Source: Tigriopus japonicus (lineage: Eukaryota > Arthropoda > Copepoda > Harpacticoida > Harpacticidae). From it: a stretch of 64,000 nucleotides of DNA. A program made the translations under genes and the position numbers. Below the pieces are notes generated by a model. It was not told where the DNA came from. It saw nothing but the letters and a program-made list of their open reading frames with translations, and ran no database searches. Below are positions 1 through 10,198 of this stretch, in pieces. The stretch covers positions 3,837,359 to 3,901,358 of the forward strand of contig CM021321.1 of NCBI GenBank assembly GCA_010645155.1. Reading direction: 5' to 3'. How positions within the stretch are numbered: position 1 is the first letter of the stretch; each line of letters begins with the position of its first letter.

Positions 1-185
1 TGACACCAGTGGGCCCTCCAATTCCGACTTCACTTATTATGAGACCAATGCGCCCTCTACTCCCGACTCCCAGTTTAAGAGCATCAGGATCTCTTAATGT
101 GACACCAGAAGGCCCTCCAATTCCGTCTTCCACTGGAACTCCAATTTTGACCTCATCTGCTTCAACAACTAAAACCAAGTCTTAG
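1..185 (+). CDS. 3' end of a gene encoding a Pro/Thr/Ser-rich tail (partial)
   Basis: A frame starting at base 3 is open from the window edge to TAG at 183-185. It encodes a low-complexity tail in which the block T-P-x-G-P-P-I-P occurs twice, in the DNA repeat gacaccagNNggccctccaa. A canonical AATAAA lies 70 bases after the stop. This pattern (degenerate repeated Pro/Ser/Thr peptide, stop, poly(A) signal) fits the last exon of a gene whose body lies left of the window. No domain is recognisable. It could also be non-coding repeat DNA that is open by chance, since only about 60 codons are visible. Confidence 0.35.
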   Translation, partial: TPVGPPIPTSLIMRPMRPLLPTPSLRASGSLNVTPEGPPIPSSTGTPILTSSASTTKTKS

Positions 186-744
186 CTTTTAGACTTGAAA
201 AATGTTTTACTGTTGCAGAAATTACTTAATGTTCCTTGTTTGTTTTTCAAAGAAAATAAAACCAAAAAAGTAGCACTGTATTATCGTGACTTGTACTTTA
301 GTTACAACTGTCCTCCCTAACAATGATGGACTTGCATGTATTCTTAGAAGGGAAGACTCCTTTTTCAATTTAGAACTATTTCTTTGTCGAGACTTTAGTA
401 TGCTGTGTGAGTCAGACCAAGGAACTCAATGACTTAAACGCAAGGCAGTTTTGGAAAACTCCACCAAAACAAAATTGATTGAGGTAATATAGTTCCTTTG
501 AACACCCAAAGTGGTGTCAAAAATTACTTAAGAATGTGTTAAACTTTAACAAGGGCGCTCAATCGTCGAGTGCCTCTTTTTCGACTGGTTCATGTTTTGA
601 AAGTTAATGATTTGTACATGGGATATGTTTCTATGCGAAATGCAGGCATGGCCAAGTATTCAAAGGAAACAGACCAACAAAATCTGTTTCTTAGGTTTGT
701 TTACAGGTTAGTCGCCCACCTTAACCACCACCTTAATGGAAAGA
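186..744. other. Non-coding stretch downstream of the partial gene
   Basis: Apart from the AATAAA at 255, I see no supported gene here. A short open frame at 570-773 is not recognisable, although its last bases run into the LINE fragment that follows. This stretch may be decayed upstream LINE sequence. Confidence 0.3.
255..260 (+). terminator. Polyadenylation signal AATAAA
   Basis: AATAAA within agaaaataaaacc, about 70 bases after the stop at 183-185, in an A/T-rich downstream context. It is the expected 3' processing signal for the partial plus-strand gene at the window edge. Confidence 0.35.
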
Positions 745-1140
745 TGGAAAGTTCGATGAGCATATCCAGTTGAAAGTGGGTAAAGCATTTTAAACGTGTG
801 GCTGGATCTATCGCACTTTCAAGTCCAGAGATAGTATTACGATGCTAACTCTGTACAAGTCGATTGTTCATCCTCATCTTGAATATGCTTCCCCCATTTG
901 GGCTCCAATGAGTTCAGCAGGTTTGCAATAGGTCAAGCAGGTCCAAAGATGTTTCACTAGGAACATCACAGGAATTTAGAGAGCTCTCGTATTGGGAGAG
1001 GCTCCAAAAGTTACGGCTGTACAGTACTCAGAGAAGGTATGAAAGGTATCTGATACTGTATGTCTTCAAGAACATTCATGGGCTCTGACAGGGAAAACGT
1101 AAGAAAATGGAAGCCTCCACTCAGGCGTTCAGCTGTGGAT
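745..1140 (+). mobile_element. Non-LTR retrotransposon fragment (C-terminal part of the RT ORF)
   Basis: Plus-strand translation gives D-E-H-I-Q-L-K-V-G-K-A, then W-I-Y-R-T-F-K-S-R-D and L-Y-K-S-I-V-H-P-H-L-E-Y-A, then S-P-I-W-A-P. These blocks follow the palm domain in jockey/CR1/I-like LINE ORF2 proteins. In-frame stops (after KAF and after AGLQ) and a frameshift near 975 show it is dead. The part holding the catalytic motifs is absent here; a related minus-strand copy at 3669-5225 holds the upstream half of such an ORF. The two could belong to one family. Confidence 0.75.
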
Positions 1141-1930
1141 TTTATATAAATCGAATTTCATTCAAGCCAATGATTTTATTATGATAAGATCGAAATGATA
1201 GGCATTTAAGGATGTCATAGGTTGAATTTCAGCATTATACGTCCCTCCGTTCATGAGAAATAACGTTTCGAATGTTGTAACACTTGTAGTACATACGCTC
1301 GGATACGAGCGAGAAATTTGACCCTACAATCGTGCACTTATTCGGTCGGAAGAGCGTACATTACTCTATGCACGGCTCTGATCGTCATTCACGTAAAAAT
1401 TGAGCCCCACCGTTTTTCGATCTTATTCCGTAACACGAGCACATCCATCGGTCCAAAAAAGTCGACGGAGGTGAAGTAAAATGGTGGTCGACCTGCAGCT
1501 AGCCGTTCCTTGGGGAGATCTGCCATTTCTTGATTGGCTGGACGAGCGATCATTTTCTGGCAGTGCTCACAATCTCGTCGGTCGCGTTTGACAGCCTCAC
1601 GTCCACGAAGAACCCAATATTCCTGACGCAATATTCCGAGACCGTGATTCACACCAGAGTGATGGTTCCTTTGATGGCTGTCTCTTATAATCAGCTTAGT
1701 CAATGGGTGTTTCGGACACAGAATGACGGGGTACTTCTGATCGTAACCGATCTGAGCTTTGCTTAATCGTCCTCGAGATCGTAGAAGTCCCCTCAAGTCA
1801 ACGTAAGGCGACAGTTCAACTAATCTTGACGATTTTGAGATCCTACTCCCCCGTTGAGAGCCCAAAACTCCTCTGGGAACATCTCCTTTTAGCTTGGCAG
1901 GAAATATAGTAGTTGTTGTAGAAATTATCA
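1141..1930 (-). pseudogene. BEL/Pao retrotransposon integrase remnant
   Basis: Minus-strand frame 1931 to 1389 carries the integrase zinc-binding module: H-x3-H around residue 85 (the DSHQRNHHSGVNHG region) followed by C-E-H-C. The start of the catalytic core follows as F-T-S-V-D-F-F-G-P, with the first catalytic Asp. A TGA replaces the expected Cys codon after W-G-S-I-F-T. Beyond it M-T-I-R-A-V-H continues in frame, as in BEL/Pao integrases, and then decays toward about 1200. It is the 3' part of the same element whose gag lies at 2814-3668. The reverse transcriptase and RNase H that should lie between are missing. Confidence 0.75.
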
Positions 1931-2813
1931 TCTTCGATTGTTCGAATTGGCTCTCGGGCAGGGTCTCTTGTTTTCACATGAAGAAATGGGTTTTTTGTAT
2001 TAACTATCTTCCACCATCGGTTCACAATTTTGAGAAAGCGTAATGTGTCTTCCCAAGGCTTACCCATATTGTTCACATAGAATTCCATCGCATTGAGGGT
2101 AGAATCATCGAAGACACTTTGAGCTAGCATGACATTTGTCTTATCAATGGATTTCGGATTCAGACTCTTTTTGGTAAGCTTGTATGCCATCTTCACCGGC
2201 TTTCCTTGTTCTAACTCAAAGAGTTCACGGACATGCTTAAAGGAGGGAAACATCACCGTGGAGAAGTTCTGAAAATCTGGACACACAAATCGTTCTCTAG
2301 CCTGAAAATTGTTGTAGATGTTCTTAAATCCATGGACAGGATCAAACAACAGAATTAAATCCTTTTCAGGTAAGTACGGGTGTTGAATGCTTTCCTTAAT
2401 GGTTCCATCACATAACTCGGCCATGAACTTCCGATTTGGGGTAGCATTATCGGATGAAAGAATTAGCACCTCAAATCCGATTTCATATAGTGCTTTCATA
2501 ACGCTGTTGTAGCACTTCAGGAGAAGAGCCGAGTCTCGGGGAATCTTGTGTATTGATATTCCAGGATCAGGGGGCAATTCTCCTTTTTTCAGAGGATACC
2601 CAGTATTACAGTGGGGAGCTGAGCACGTAAACACCATATTGAAAGGGGCAAAAGTCAATAAAACAACCAATCTGATTAGAATTTGGTCTAAAATCGGTTG
2701 CAATTCTCCTGTTTTTCGCACCGTAACTCCTCGCGCCACAATCTTCGGCTTCCCTACTATCACAACAGTTCAGCTGATTTGGCGGCGGCAGCGCAGTCTA
2801 GCGATTCAGTGGT
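1931..2813 (-). mobile_element. P-element-like (THAP) transposase fragment, internally deleted, lodged in BEL/Pao remnant
   Basis: A minus-strand frame (2763 to 1843) begins, at M-V-F-T-C-S-A-P-H-C, like a THAP zinc finger (C-x3-C, then H-K-I-P-R-D). Only about 35 residues in it jumps to transposase sequence: V-L-I-L-S-S-D-N-A-T-P-N-R-K-F and L-L-F-D-P-V-H-G-F-K-N, which resemble the RNase H-like region of P-element transposases, then F-L-K-I-V-N-R-W-W-K-I-V-N. The rest of the THAP domain and the first catalytic part are deleted, so it cannot be active. It occupies the place of the missing BEL/Pao reverse transcriptase. I did not find clear terminal inverted repeats or a target duplication. 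Confidence 0.65.
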
Positions 2814-3668
2814 CTAAGAGTTGACAAATGTGGTGTCGGAACCCTCATCAATAAGGGCATTAATCACGACTTTCCCATTTGGCCCAAAGCAGGTCACAGG
2901 TACCATTCCCAAGACGACGCTCATGTCTGCGTTGAAACTATGGGTAGCGGCCGTTCCACTGACAGGGTCGTGTGCTCTTGCCTCTGGCTCCTTGTGAATG
3001 AGAGGATGGTGATGTCTCGGGCAGTCATTCACTCCACATCTTTGCTTGGATCTACATCTTCCCAACGAATGTCCCTGTCTCAAGCAACTGAAGCACAAAT
3101 TCTTTTGCATCACTACCTCCATCCTCTCCGAAAGTGGCACAGCCTTGAATGACGGACATTCTATAACCCGGTGATCCCCTTGACATTTAGGGCATGGAAG
3201 GATGGGGATCGTACTGGAGTTTGTCCTAGACGGATTTACAGAAACGTCCCTCAGATTGGCCCCATGAGTCACATTTTGAGAGAACCGCTGGAGCTTCTTG
3301 ACGCGGTCCAAGAGCCACCCGCTCAATCCGATCAACCTTCTCTGATCGGGGAGACGTTCTGAAAATGAGTCCCACAAAAAGAATGTATCTTGATCAAGCT
3401 TCCTCTCTATCACCCGAACTAAGTGTACCCAAAGGGAGTCGCCTTCGCCAAGGAGTTGACTGATTGTGAGCAAGTGGCCTTGAAGGGAAAATGAAAGCCT
3501 GGATAGACTGGCTAGGTCTTTGGGTTTCACCTTGGAGAGATTCTCAATTTCGCGTTGATGGGCCTCGACCAAGAGGACTGGATCGCCGTAAACCCAACCC
3601 AAGGCTAGACTTTCTCCAAGTCCTCGGCTAAACTTTTCGAGTCCTGACCATTCCTTCCACAAACTCAT
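2814..3668 (-). pseudogene. BEL/Pao gag-protease fragment
   Basis: 284-residue minus-strand frame. The first half is a helical gag region of BEL/Pao type (residues 1-130). Cys/His clusters follow: C-P-K-C, and the zinc knuckle C-F-S-C-L-R-Q-G-H-S-L-G-R-C near residue 195. The end has the start of an aspartic protease, A-L-I-D-E-G-S-D-T-T-F-V, the D-E-G-S form seen in BEL/Pao elements. The frame stops immediately after the protease start, where P-like sequence begins. The upstream boundary is abrupt: the apparent start Met lies exactly at the junction with a LINE fragment, so the true gag N-terminus is lost. Confidence 0.75.
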
Positions 3669-5225
3669 TTTGTGTCCTTAGCATATGATGAAATACTGCC
3701 TTTTGTACTAAACATCTGGAGAGGAGCTTTGAAAAGGATGAAAAGGAGCGGACCTAAAATGGAACCTTGCGGAACACCTGACTTGATATCATGCATGTCA
3801 CTAAATGACCCTTCAATCTTAACAAATTGCTTCCTGTCTCTAATGAAACTATCAATCCAATTCAGGACCTTGCCCTGGATCTCAAACTCTTTGAGCTGAT
3901 TGAGAAAAAGACTATGATCTACCTTATCAAAGGCCTTGGCAAAGTCAAGATAAACTACATCAACAAACTCGTGACTTGCAAGCCCGTCAATGATCTGCTC
4001 AATATGGTCAACCAATTGGGTGACTGTACTAAAATGGGCTCGAAACCCATGCTGTCCAGGAGGAATGATAGTAGGTCATATGTTTTGTGTTTGGAGATCC
4101 ATGCTTTGAAGCATACTTCATCAATTGACTTCCATCCTTTCTGCGTCTTTTTAACGTTTTCAGGCTTTTAAAAAGACGCTGTATGAATGTCAGCTCCTAC
4201 TTATTAGATGTTTAAGCCAAAATTTGGTAAGAAATGCTCTAGAAAGCTTATAATACGCTTGAAGTCAATAATGGAAGCATGCTTGCAGCATGCCTTGGTG
4301 CAGACAAAACATATGAGCTATTATGGAAATCCAAATATTCTACAAGCTTGGACTTCATGATCTTCTCTAGAACCTTTGCAATACAGGATGTCAAAGAAAT
4401 GGGCCTATAATTACTAGGGAGTGACTTGTCTCCGCCTTTAAAAATTGGAACAACATAAGCTACTTTTAACGAGGAGGGAAACTTGCCCTGATCCAAGATG
4501 CGACGCATCAAGTAGGAGAAAACAGGGGTAAGGATCTGTGAGCATTTCATCTAGAACTGAGATGTTACACCATCAGGTCCAGGAGAACTCGAGAGCTTTA
4601 AGCTCTTGATGGCCTCAAAAGCATCTTGATCTGTGACTACCAGATCCTCCAATCAATTATCCTGGCCATCTATACCAGTCTCATCAACAACATTACCACT
4701 ACAGTCATGACCTGCTTTTCCTACTCATTTCGGAAATGAAAATACACTAGAGAACTGATTTCCAAGCATATTGGCCATAACCTCAGTATCATGGACGGTT
4801 TTACCGTCGACCTCAAAAGGCCCTACAGGATGTTTTATTTTTCTCTTTGTATTTGCAAAAGAGAAAAATGCCTTCGGCTTAACCTCCTGGGTCACTCTAC
4901 CTTCCTCTTCTAACTGATCAGAATTAATGGAGGCCCTAATCTTAGCTTGGAGCACATCCAATGTTTTGGAGGCTAGCTACAACTTATAGGTTTGAAGTAC
5001 GCCAAAGTTTATTTGAAAGCAGACAACTCCATTTGAACGACTTCTTTCTAAACTTTGGAATTCTGGACAATAGCCCACCTTTTGGCACCATTTCTGGAAT
5101 GTTCAATGACAGACAAACCTCGTCAAAGATTAAAATCAGCCTATTTATGGCTTCATCTATGGATGGTTTCTGTTTCAGAATGGAAATCAAGTCCATCTCT
5201 TTTGAATGTCTTTTATTCAAAGATT
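3669..5225 (-). pseudogene. Non-LTR retrotransposon RT, catalytic motif broken
   Basis: Minus-strand pieces read in order 5220, 4961, 4550, 4015. They contain, in turn, a pre-RT linker, Y-V-V-P-I-F-K-G-G-D-K and N-Y-R-P-I-S-L-T (RT motifs 1-2), V-V-Y-L-D-F-A-K-A-F-D-K-V-D-H (first catalytic Asp), and G-V-P-Q-G-S-I-L-G-P-L-L-F. At the palm motif, where Y-A-D-D is expected, the genome encodes Y-A-K-D, so a metal-binding Asp is lost. Frameshifts separate the pieces. No endonuclease domain is seen upstream and the thumb is cut at 3669 by the junction with BEL/Pao gag. Family: jockey/CR1-like; clade not resolved by eye. Confidence 0.8.
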
Positions 5226-5920
5226 AATTATAAAGTTCATCCATATTTTTTACATTACTCATACAATAACACCTTTTCATAGGAGTTGTGATCAAATTCA
5301 AAATGTAGCATTTTGGCTTGACAGGTGGTTTTTAGAGCAAGTGCGTGGACAAGTTTCACGGCAAGCTTACATCATGCATGATGCATCGAGAAGAGACAAG
5401 ACTTGTAGTATTTCCATTAAATGTGCAAACTATGAAATCATACGTCCTTTTTGATGTAGCTAAAGTAAAACATTTAACATGGATGTTTGTCTATGAGAAA
5501 TGTTGTTCAATGGGATGTGAAAAAATGAAATTTTCATGAAATGTGCAGCCCTACGTAAAAGTCTCATTCTGGTAGCAGGTTCAAGTCCTATAATATTTGC
5601 AATTGAGTGGTAATCAAGTCAAGTTCTCCTCCCAAGACATCTTTATTAACAACAAAATCGTTAAGGGTTGATTTTGTGGAAGAACCATCAGAATTTCTCT
5701 ATAGATCTTTTAAATGTGCTCGAATAGCCAATCAATTTTGCTTCCGCTTTTGATTGGCTGCAACAGAAGTAGCTCCGCCAATGATTCGGCTTCTCGTTCT
5801 TTTTGTCTTTGCTCATTTTCATTACTCACTGCAGTTTGACTAGTTAGCTTTGGATTTAGGGGCGGCGACATTTAAAAAGCATCCTTTCATGTTGTGCCTT
5901 GATTTGTCAGATGACTGTTT
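5226..5920. other. Intergenic or intronic DNA, nothing recognised
   Basis: Several short open frames on the plus strand overlap each other and show no domain. No repeats of note. Confidence 0.3.
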
Positions 5921-6080
5921 TCATGGCTTCTCTTCTTACAACTTTACCACTTACTTCTTTACCACCTACCTGTTTTACCCTGTTATCCGACAAACTTTGT
6001 TCGTTGTCGGTTGAAATTTTAAAACCAGATTGACTCGAGTATGAGGAAAAACGATCAAAAAGTCAGCAGAAAAGCCAAAA
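5921..6080. mobile_element. Decayed relative of the 11117-11261 TIR element
   Basis: The segment tgtcggttgaaattttaaaa, then ccagattg, then gagtatgaggaaaaacgatc, then agcagaaaagccaaaa parallels the core and right end of the MITE at 11117-11261 (tgtcggttggcattctcaaa, ctggattgg, gaatgaggaaaagcggtc, agcggaaaagccaccaaaa). The left end (atggcttctcttctt) is a poor inverted match. Confidence 0.35.
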
Positions 6081-6117
6081 AACAATCTGGTATTGAAGAA
6101 GCCAAAAATGGAAAGAG

Positions 6118-6245
6118 AAAAATCGCATATTGGTGCTTTCATTTATAGAAAGAGAAAAAATGCATCGAATGCTAGTCACATTGGTGCTTTCATTTATATT
6201 ATATAAAGAAGGAAAATCGCATCGAATACCAGTCACCTTGGTGCT
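6118..6245. repeat. Degenerate tandem repeat, about 3 copies of a 50-60 bp unit
   Basis: The unit agaaagagaaaaatcgca... then ttggtgctttcatttat occurs as three imperfect copies. Copies two and three also share gcatcgaatNcNagtcacNttggtgct. Confidence 0.5.
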
Positions 6246-6702
6246 GTCTTCTGGTTCCTATTAATGTCCAGCTATGCTGGTCACTTCGTAACTTGTTCGT
6301 GTTTGAGGGCACTCTCTTTCTTACAGCGAGAATGATTTTCCTGCTGGGCTTGATTCTCGCTTCGCTTCGTTGTAAAGGTTCGCTTTGCACGCTCACCCTC
6401 TCCTCTTGTCCATGCTCTCTTCTCCTCGCCCTGCTAAAGAAGCTCCTGTGTTCACATGTGACTGGTTCTCGCTCTCCTCACCCTCCCTCCCCACCCTCAT
6501 TTTTTCACGCTCCCTCGTGTTGTAACCTCTGCAAGATAACCTTAGGTAGTTGTAAGATAATAAGGTTTCTTCGTCATTAAAGTTTTTAGACCGTCTCCCT
6601 GACAAATTTGCTCCAGAAGTATCACAATTCTTGACACGCTTATTTTCCGCAATGTTCATGTCTCAGTGCTCCCATTTTTTGCAATATTGTTTTTTTCGCG
6701 GA

Positions 6703-6863
6703 TTTTTTTTTACCGCTATAAGGAATGCGATTACCTGTAAATTGAAGGATTTCTCCCGACAGCTTCAATCCGACCCCCAACAGGATTCGAACCTACGCCG
6801 TCTGGGGAAGCACTTACACTCGGCACTTTTAAGAACGCGCTAGTACGCGTGGCCACTCTGGCA
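6703..6863 (-). mobile_element. tRNA-derived SINE with LINE-like 3' tail
   Basis: On the minus strand the head begins gccagagtggccacgcg and contains a perfect pol III B box, GGTTCGAATCC (6783-6793), in a class II (Ser/Leu-type) tRNA-like context. It is too degenerate to fold as a working tRNA. It is followed by a short body, the tail AATCGCATTCCTTATAGCGG and a run of nine A (6703-6711 on plus). The same tail occurs at the end of a LINE fragment at 13794-14028, which is the expected arrangement for a SINE mobilised by that LINE. Confidence 0.6.
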
Positions 6864-9800
6864 AAAATATGCTTTCTAAGTTGCGCAAAGTCGTAGCGTT
6901 TGCGTCATGAATTATTTGCTACAAGTTCTTTACGGTATAATACTGAGGAAAAATCCCTTTTATTTTTTGGCAAAATAATTCATATTCCTCCATTGTTCTG
7001 CAATTGGTCGTTGTTGGTTGTAAGTCCAAAGTGTGTCTCCATTTATGACGTGTGATGGCTACACGTCCACAAGCAAATGACGACCATATTGCTTTCCGTA
7101 AATCTTTATCTATTGCCTGTTCACCATCATCTTGTAAGTTACACATATGCTCAATCACTGACATTTGGTTATTCCACGCAAAATAACGAAGTTCAAATTA
7201 CTGGAAACATCTAACCCATTCAGGTGGATTGCCTGAAATGGCTATGATCACACTTTCTCCTCAAGTTTAGGAAATTTCACAAGATGCGTTCATTTATGGA
7301 CATCTGGGAATCTGATGAACACCACACCTCAAGCCAGCAAATTAGTAGATCAGTACTTTATGCATTTTTATCTAGTTGATTGACCACTTCGCTTTCTTTT
7401 CTGCCTGATAAAGACAATGTAAGTCTCGTTATTCACAACAAACCATGACGTTCTCGAATCTGATTGGATTCTAAAGCCAGGGGGTCAAAGAATGCAGCAA
7501 TTTGAGACCAAAATCAACAGGGAGACAGCTTAAAACCTTTAAAGACAAAGAAATCTTAAAATCTTACAACAACCTAACTAGAAATAAACGTTAGAAAATA
7601 GGGGACAGAGCTATGAGACGAATAAGCTTAGACAAATTCGATGTAGTTTCCGTTTCACGCGATCTCTATTTTGATACGGGGTGACCATGAAACCGACTTT
7701 GCTCAGAAGAATAGATTGTGATAGAGCGGTCCGGGTCAACTTCAAAAGTGGCCTAGGAAACGATAAAGGGGACTGGCTCAGCATGTCGTATCTATCAACA
7801 TCTGTGGGAATGAACCAAAAGATTGTCAGTTTGAAAGCCATTTCATAAACTTTTAGGACCTTGCGTGATGGGCCTGAAAATATTGTTGCTATGTTATCAT
7901 ACGGAATTTGTATTGGTTTTCTTTCTCGCTTGCTCCACTCCACAAAATTCGTTTCGATCAATATGTTGTAGGTGTTGGCGTTTCCTTCACGTGATAAAGT
8001 AATATTTTCAAAGAAAGTTACTCAAGGTCCTCAGGTGAGAAGTGAATGAAAAAAAAAACTGAATAACACGCTCTTTGCTTGAATATCTAACACAATACAG
8101 ATACAAATTTAAAACCCAAAAGGATTTTTGATCCTGTCAATTTATTCTTAACGAGGCACGTTGAAAAGCACAAAAAGTGACCTTTCCTGTATAAATGTTC
8201 TGTACTTTAAAATATTAATTCAGGTACAAAATGCGGCGCTACTCTTGAAAATCAATCTTGTCATCAGTAATCAAAGACAATTTTAGGATGAGGCAAATGA
8301 AATTTTGTCACACTAAATAAAGAAGGCTGAAGATGATGAAAATGGAATGACACTTCATTAAATCGAAGGGCAGACCAAACGTTTGTTTCCAATATTTTCT
8401 ACATCATGGAAATCGATCTCAAAAACGCACTGCTCCCAAGAATTTGTCCGTCCAGTTAATTTTCTCATGCCATACGTGACGTGTTGGCAGTACATAATAG
8501 TATAGCCTGTTCCAGTAAAACTGAGACTGAACATACGAGATACTTTTCTGCCCTTTCACATTGTTTTGTGTCTCAAAGGGAAAATGGACGATTGTCCAAG
8601 AATTTTAACATGACTTACTTAAAGTAGGACTGTTGTTTGAAGGATCCCTGAATGCTTCGAGTTTTCTTTCAACGAAATGATTTTTTTGTCGTTTAATTGA
8701 GATTGTCTTTGACCTAATGAGTTTTCTTTCCACGATATGAAACTCCGAGGTTTGATGAAACAAAAATCTTGACAAAGTCAGCGGACACCCCAAAGGAAGC
8801 TATATTGAAAATTGAGACCAATTTTGTGTCGTCCAATCCCGTTTCAATTTCATCGCCCTTAACTCGCAATAAGACTCCAACTACGAGCTAGAAAATCCTT
8901 GAAACTGCTCTTCACATTACTAAATATGAATGCCTCTCATACATCTCCAATGATTTGAAATTAGTAGCAGTCAAGTGGAAACTGTTGGTTATTGTATGAA
9001 GAAATAGTTTTAGCCTTTAAGGACATCATGATTTTTGCCTCATTTTGAAATTATTACAGATCTAAAATGTCAACTTCAAAATCGATCGCCCTCTACAATG
9101 AGGAGCAGGAGATAACGGAAAAGGAGAAGGCAAGATCAAGAGGCACCATTGAGCCTTAGAGGAGTATAGAGAGGCCATTGTCGTCAATTTTGTCTACTTT
9201 GTTTGCAGCTGATACTGGCCAAAGTTGCCCATAAGTTGCGTGAAAAGGCAAATATTTCCGTAGACAATCATAAAAACTTGCCCATGCAAGTGGAAGATCA
9301 TAGTACAAACGTCAGTGCATTGGACTTATTTGGACAAGTTTCAACTAGTCGCTGATGATAAATGGCCCTTGCTGCCCAAAATGAAATTCCATGACCGCCC
9401 TGCTCTAGTATCTCCACTCTCTAGACCTCTATGCGTTGACCAAATCAGAGTGTCCAATTTCAGACTTACAAAAAAGGAGAAAGACTGAATTTCTGAACAC
9501 TTAACTGAACAAGTACACAACTTTTTAAGTGTGAATAAACGGCTACACAATGAAGTAAAAAAACACCAAGCATTTGTAAGCTATACATAAAAGGTAAAAG
9601 AGCCTACTTCATACAGAGGGTCACTTCCACTCCACATCTTGAACGACGAGCGTCTATACTAACGGACCAGACTGTATGTACGATATCACTCGCTGTCGTT
9701 CACAAATGACCTTTCTTTTCCATTACCGAGAACATTGTCCCATGTCGTTACAAAAGCCTGAGAGGCCGTTCTTCGCTAAGACGGTAATAAACCTACTCAC
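6864..9800. other. Non-coding stretch, probably 3' intron or flank of the GPCR gene
   Basis: I searched by eye for the missing TM6/TM7 exon on the minus strand (C-W-x-P-F and N-P-x-x-Y type motifs) and found none. The longest minus-strand frame (7961 to 7611, 116 residues) has no membrane segment pattern or recognised family. I see no repeats that I can support. Confidence 0.35.
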
Positions 9801-10198
9801 GAGGGATTGATATTTGGCTCCATTTTGAAAAGAATGGCCGGAAGTATTTGGCGTCTTTTACTGCCTTGTACGATATGTTTCACGATGCGATGTTCCTCGG
9901 GGATGCTGAGGGATTTTTGACGGTCCAAATTGTGCGTTTTAGGAGGGGATATGTCGGTAAAACCTTCGGACATGGCTGTGGGATGTTCTCTGAAACGCCC
10001 ACTGGTTTGATCCTCAGGGGAGTGTCGATCCGTGTTGGTTCGTGTGAGTTCGTTGATTTCCACGAGTTCAAAAGCTCGGCGAATCTTCTGTCGAAAGCGT
10101 TTCCGCCCAATCATGAAAAGCTTGATGTAAATGCCAACGATGAGAATCAACGGAATGTAAAAGCATATCACTGAAGAATAGATCGCGTAGGTGGTGCT
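9801..10198 (-). CDS. GPCR exon 3: TM5 and third intracellular loop
   Basis: Starts S-T-T-Y-A-I-Y-S-S-V-I-C-F-Y-I-P (TM5) and continues into a basic, polar loop of about 100 residues (R-K-R-F-R-Q-K-I-R-R). It ends in phase 2 at a strong donor, TC|gtgagtagg. A long third loop is typical of aminergic receptors. The start is fixed by acceptor ttggtatttcag. Confidence 0.8.

Noticed and set aside
7611..7961. 116-residue minus-strand frame as GPCR TM6-TM7 exon
   Set aside because: No hydrophobic helices, no C-W-x-P or N-P-x-x-Y motif, no clear splice sites.
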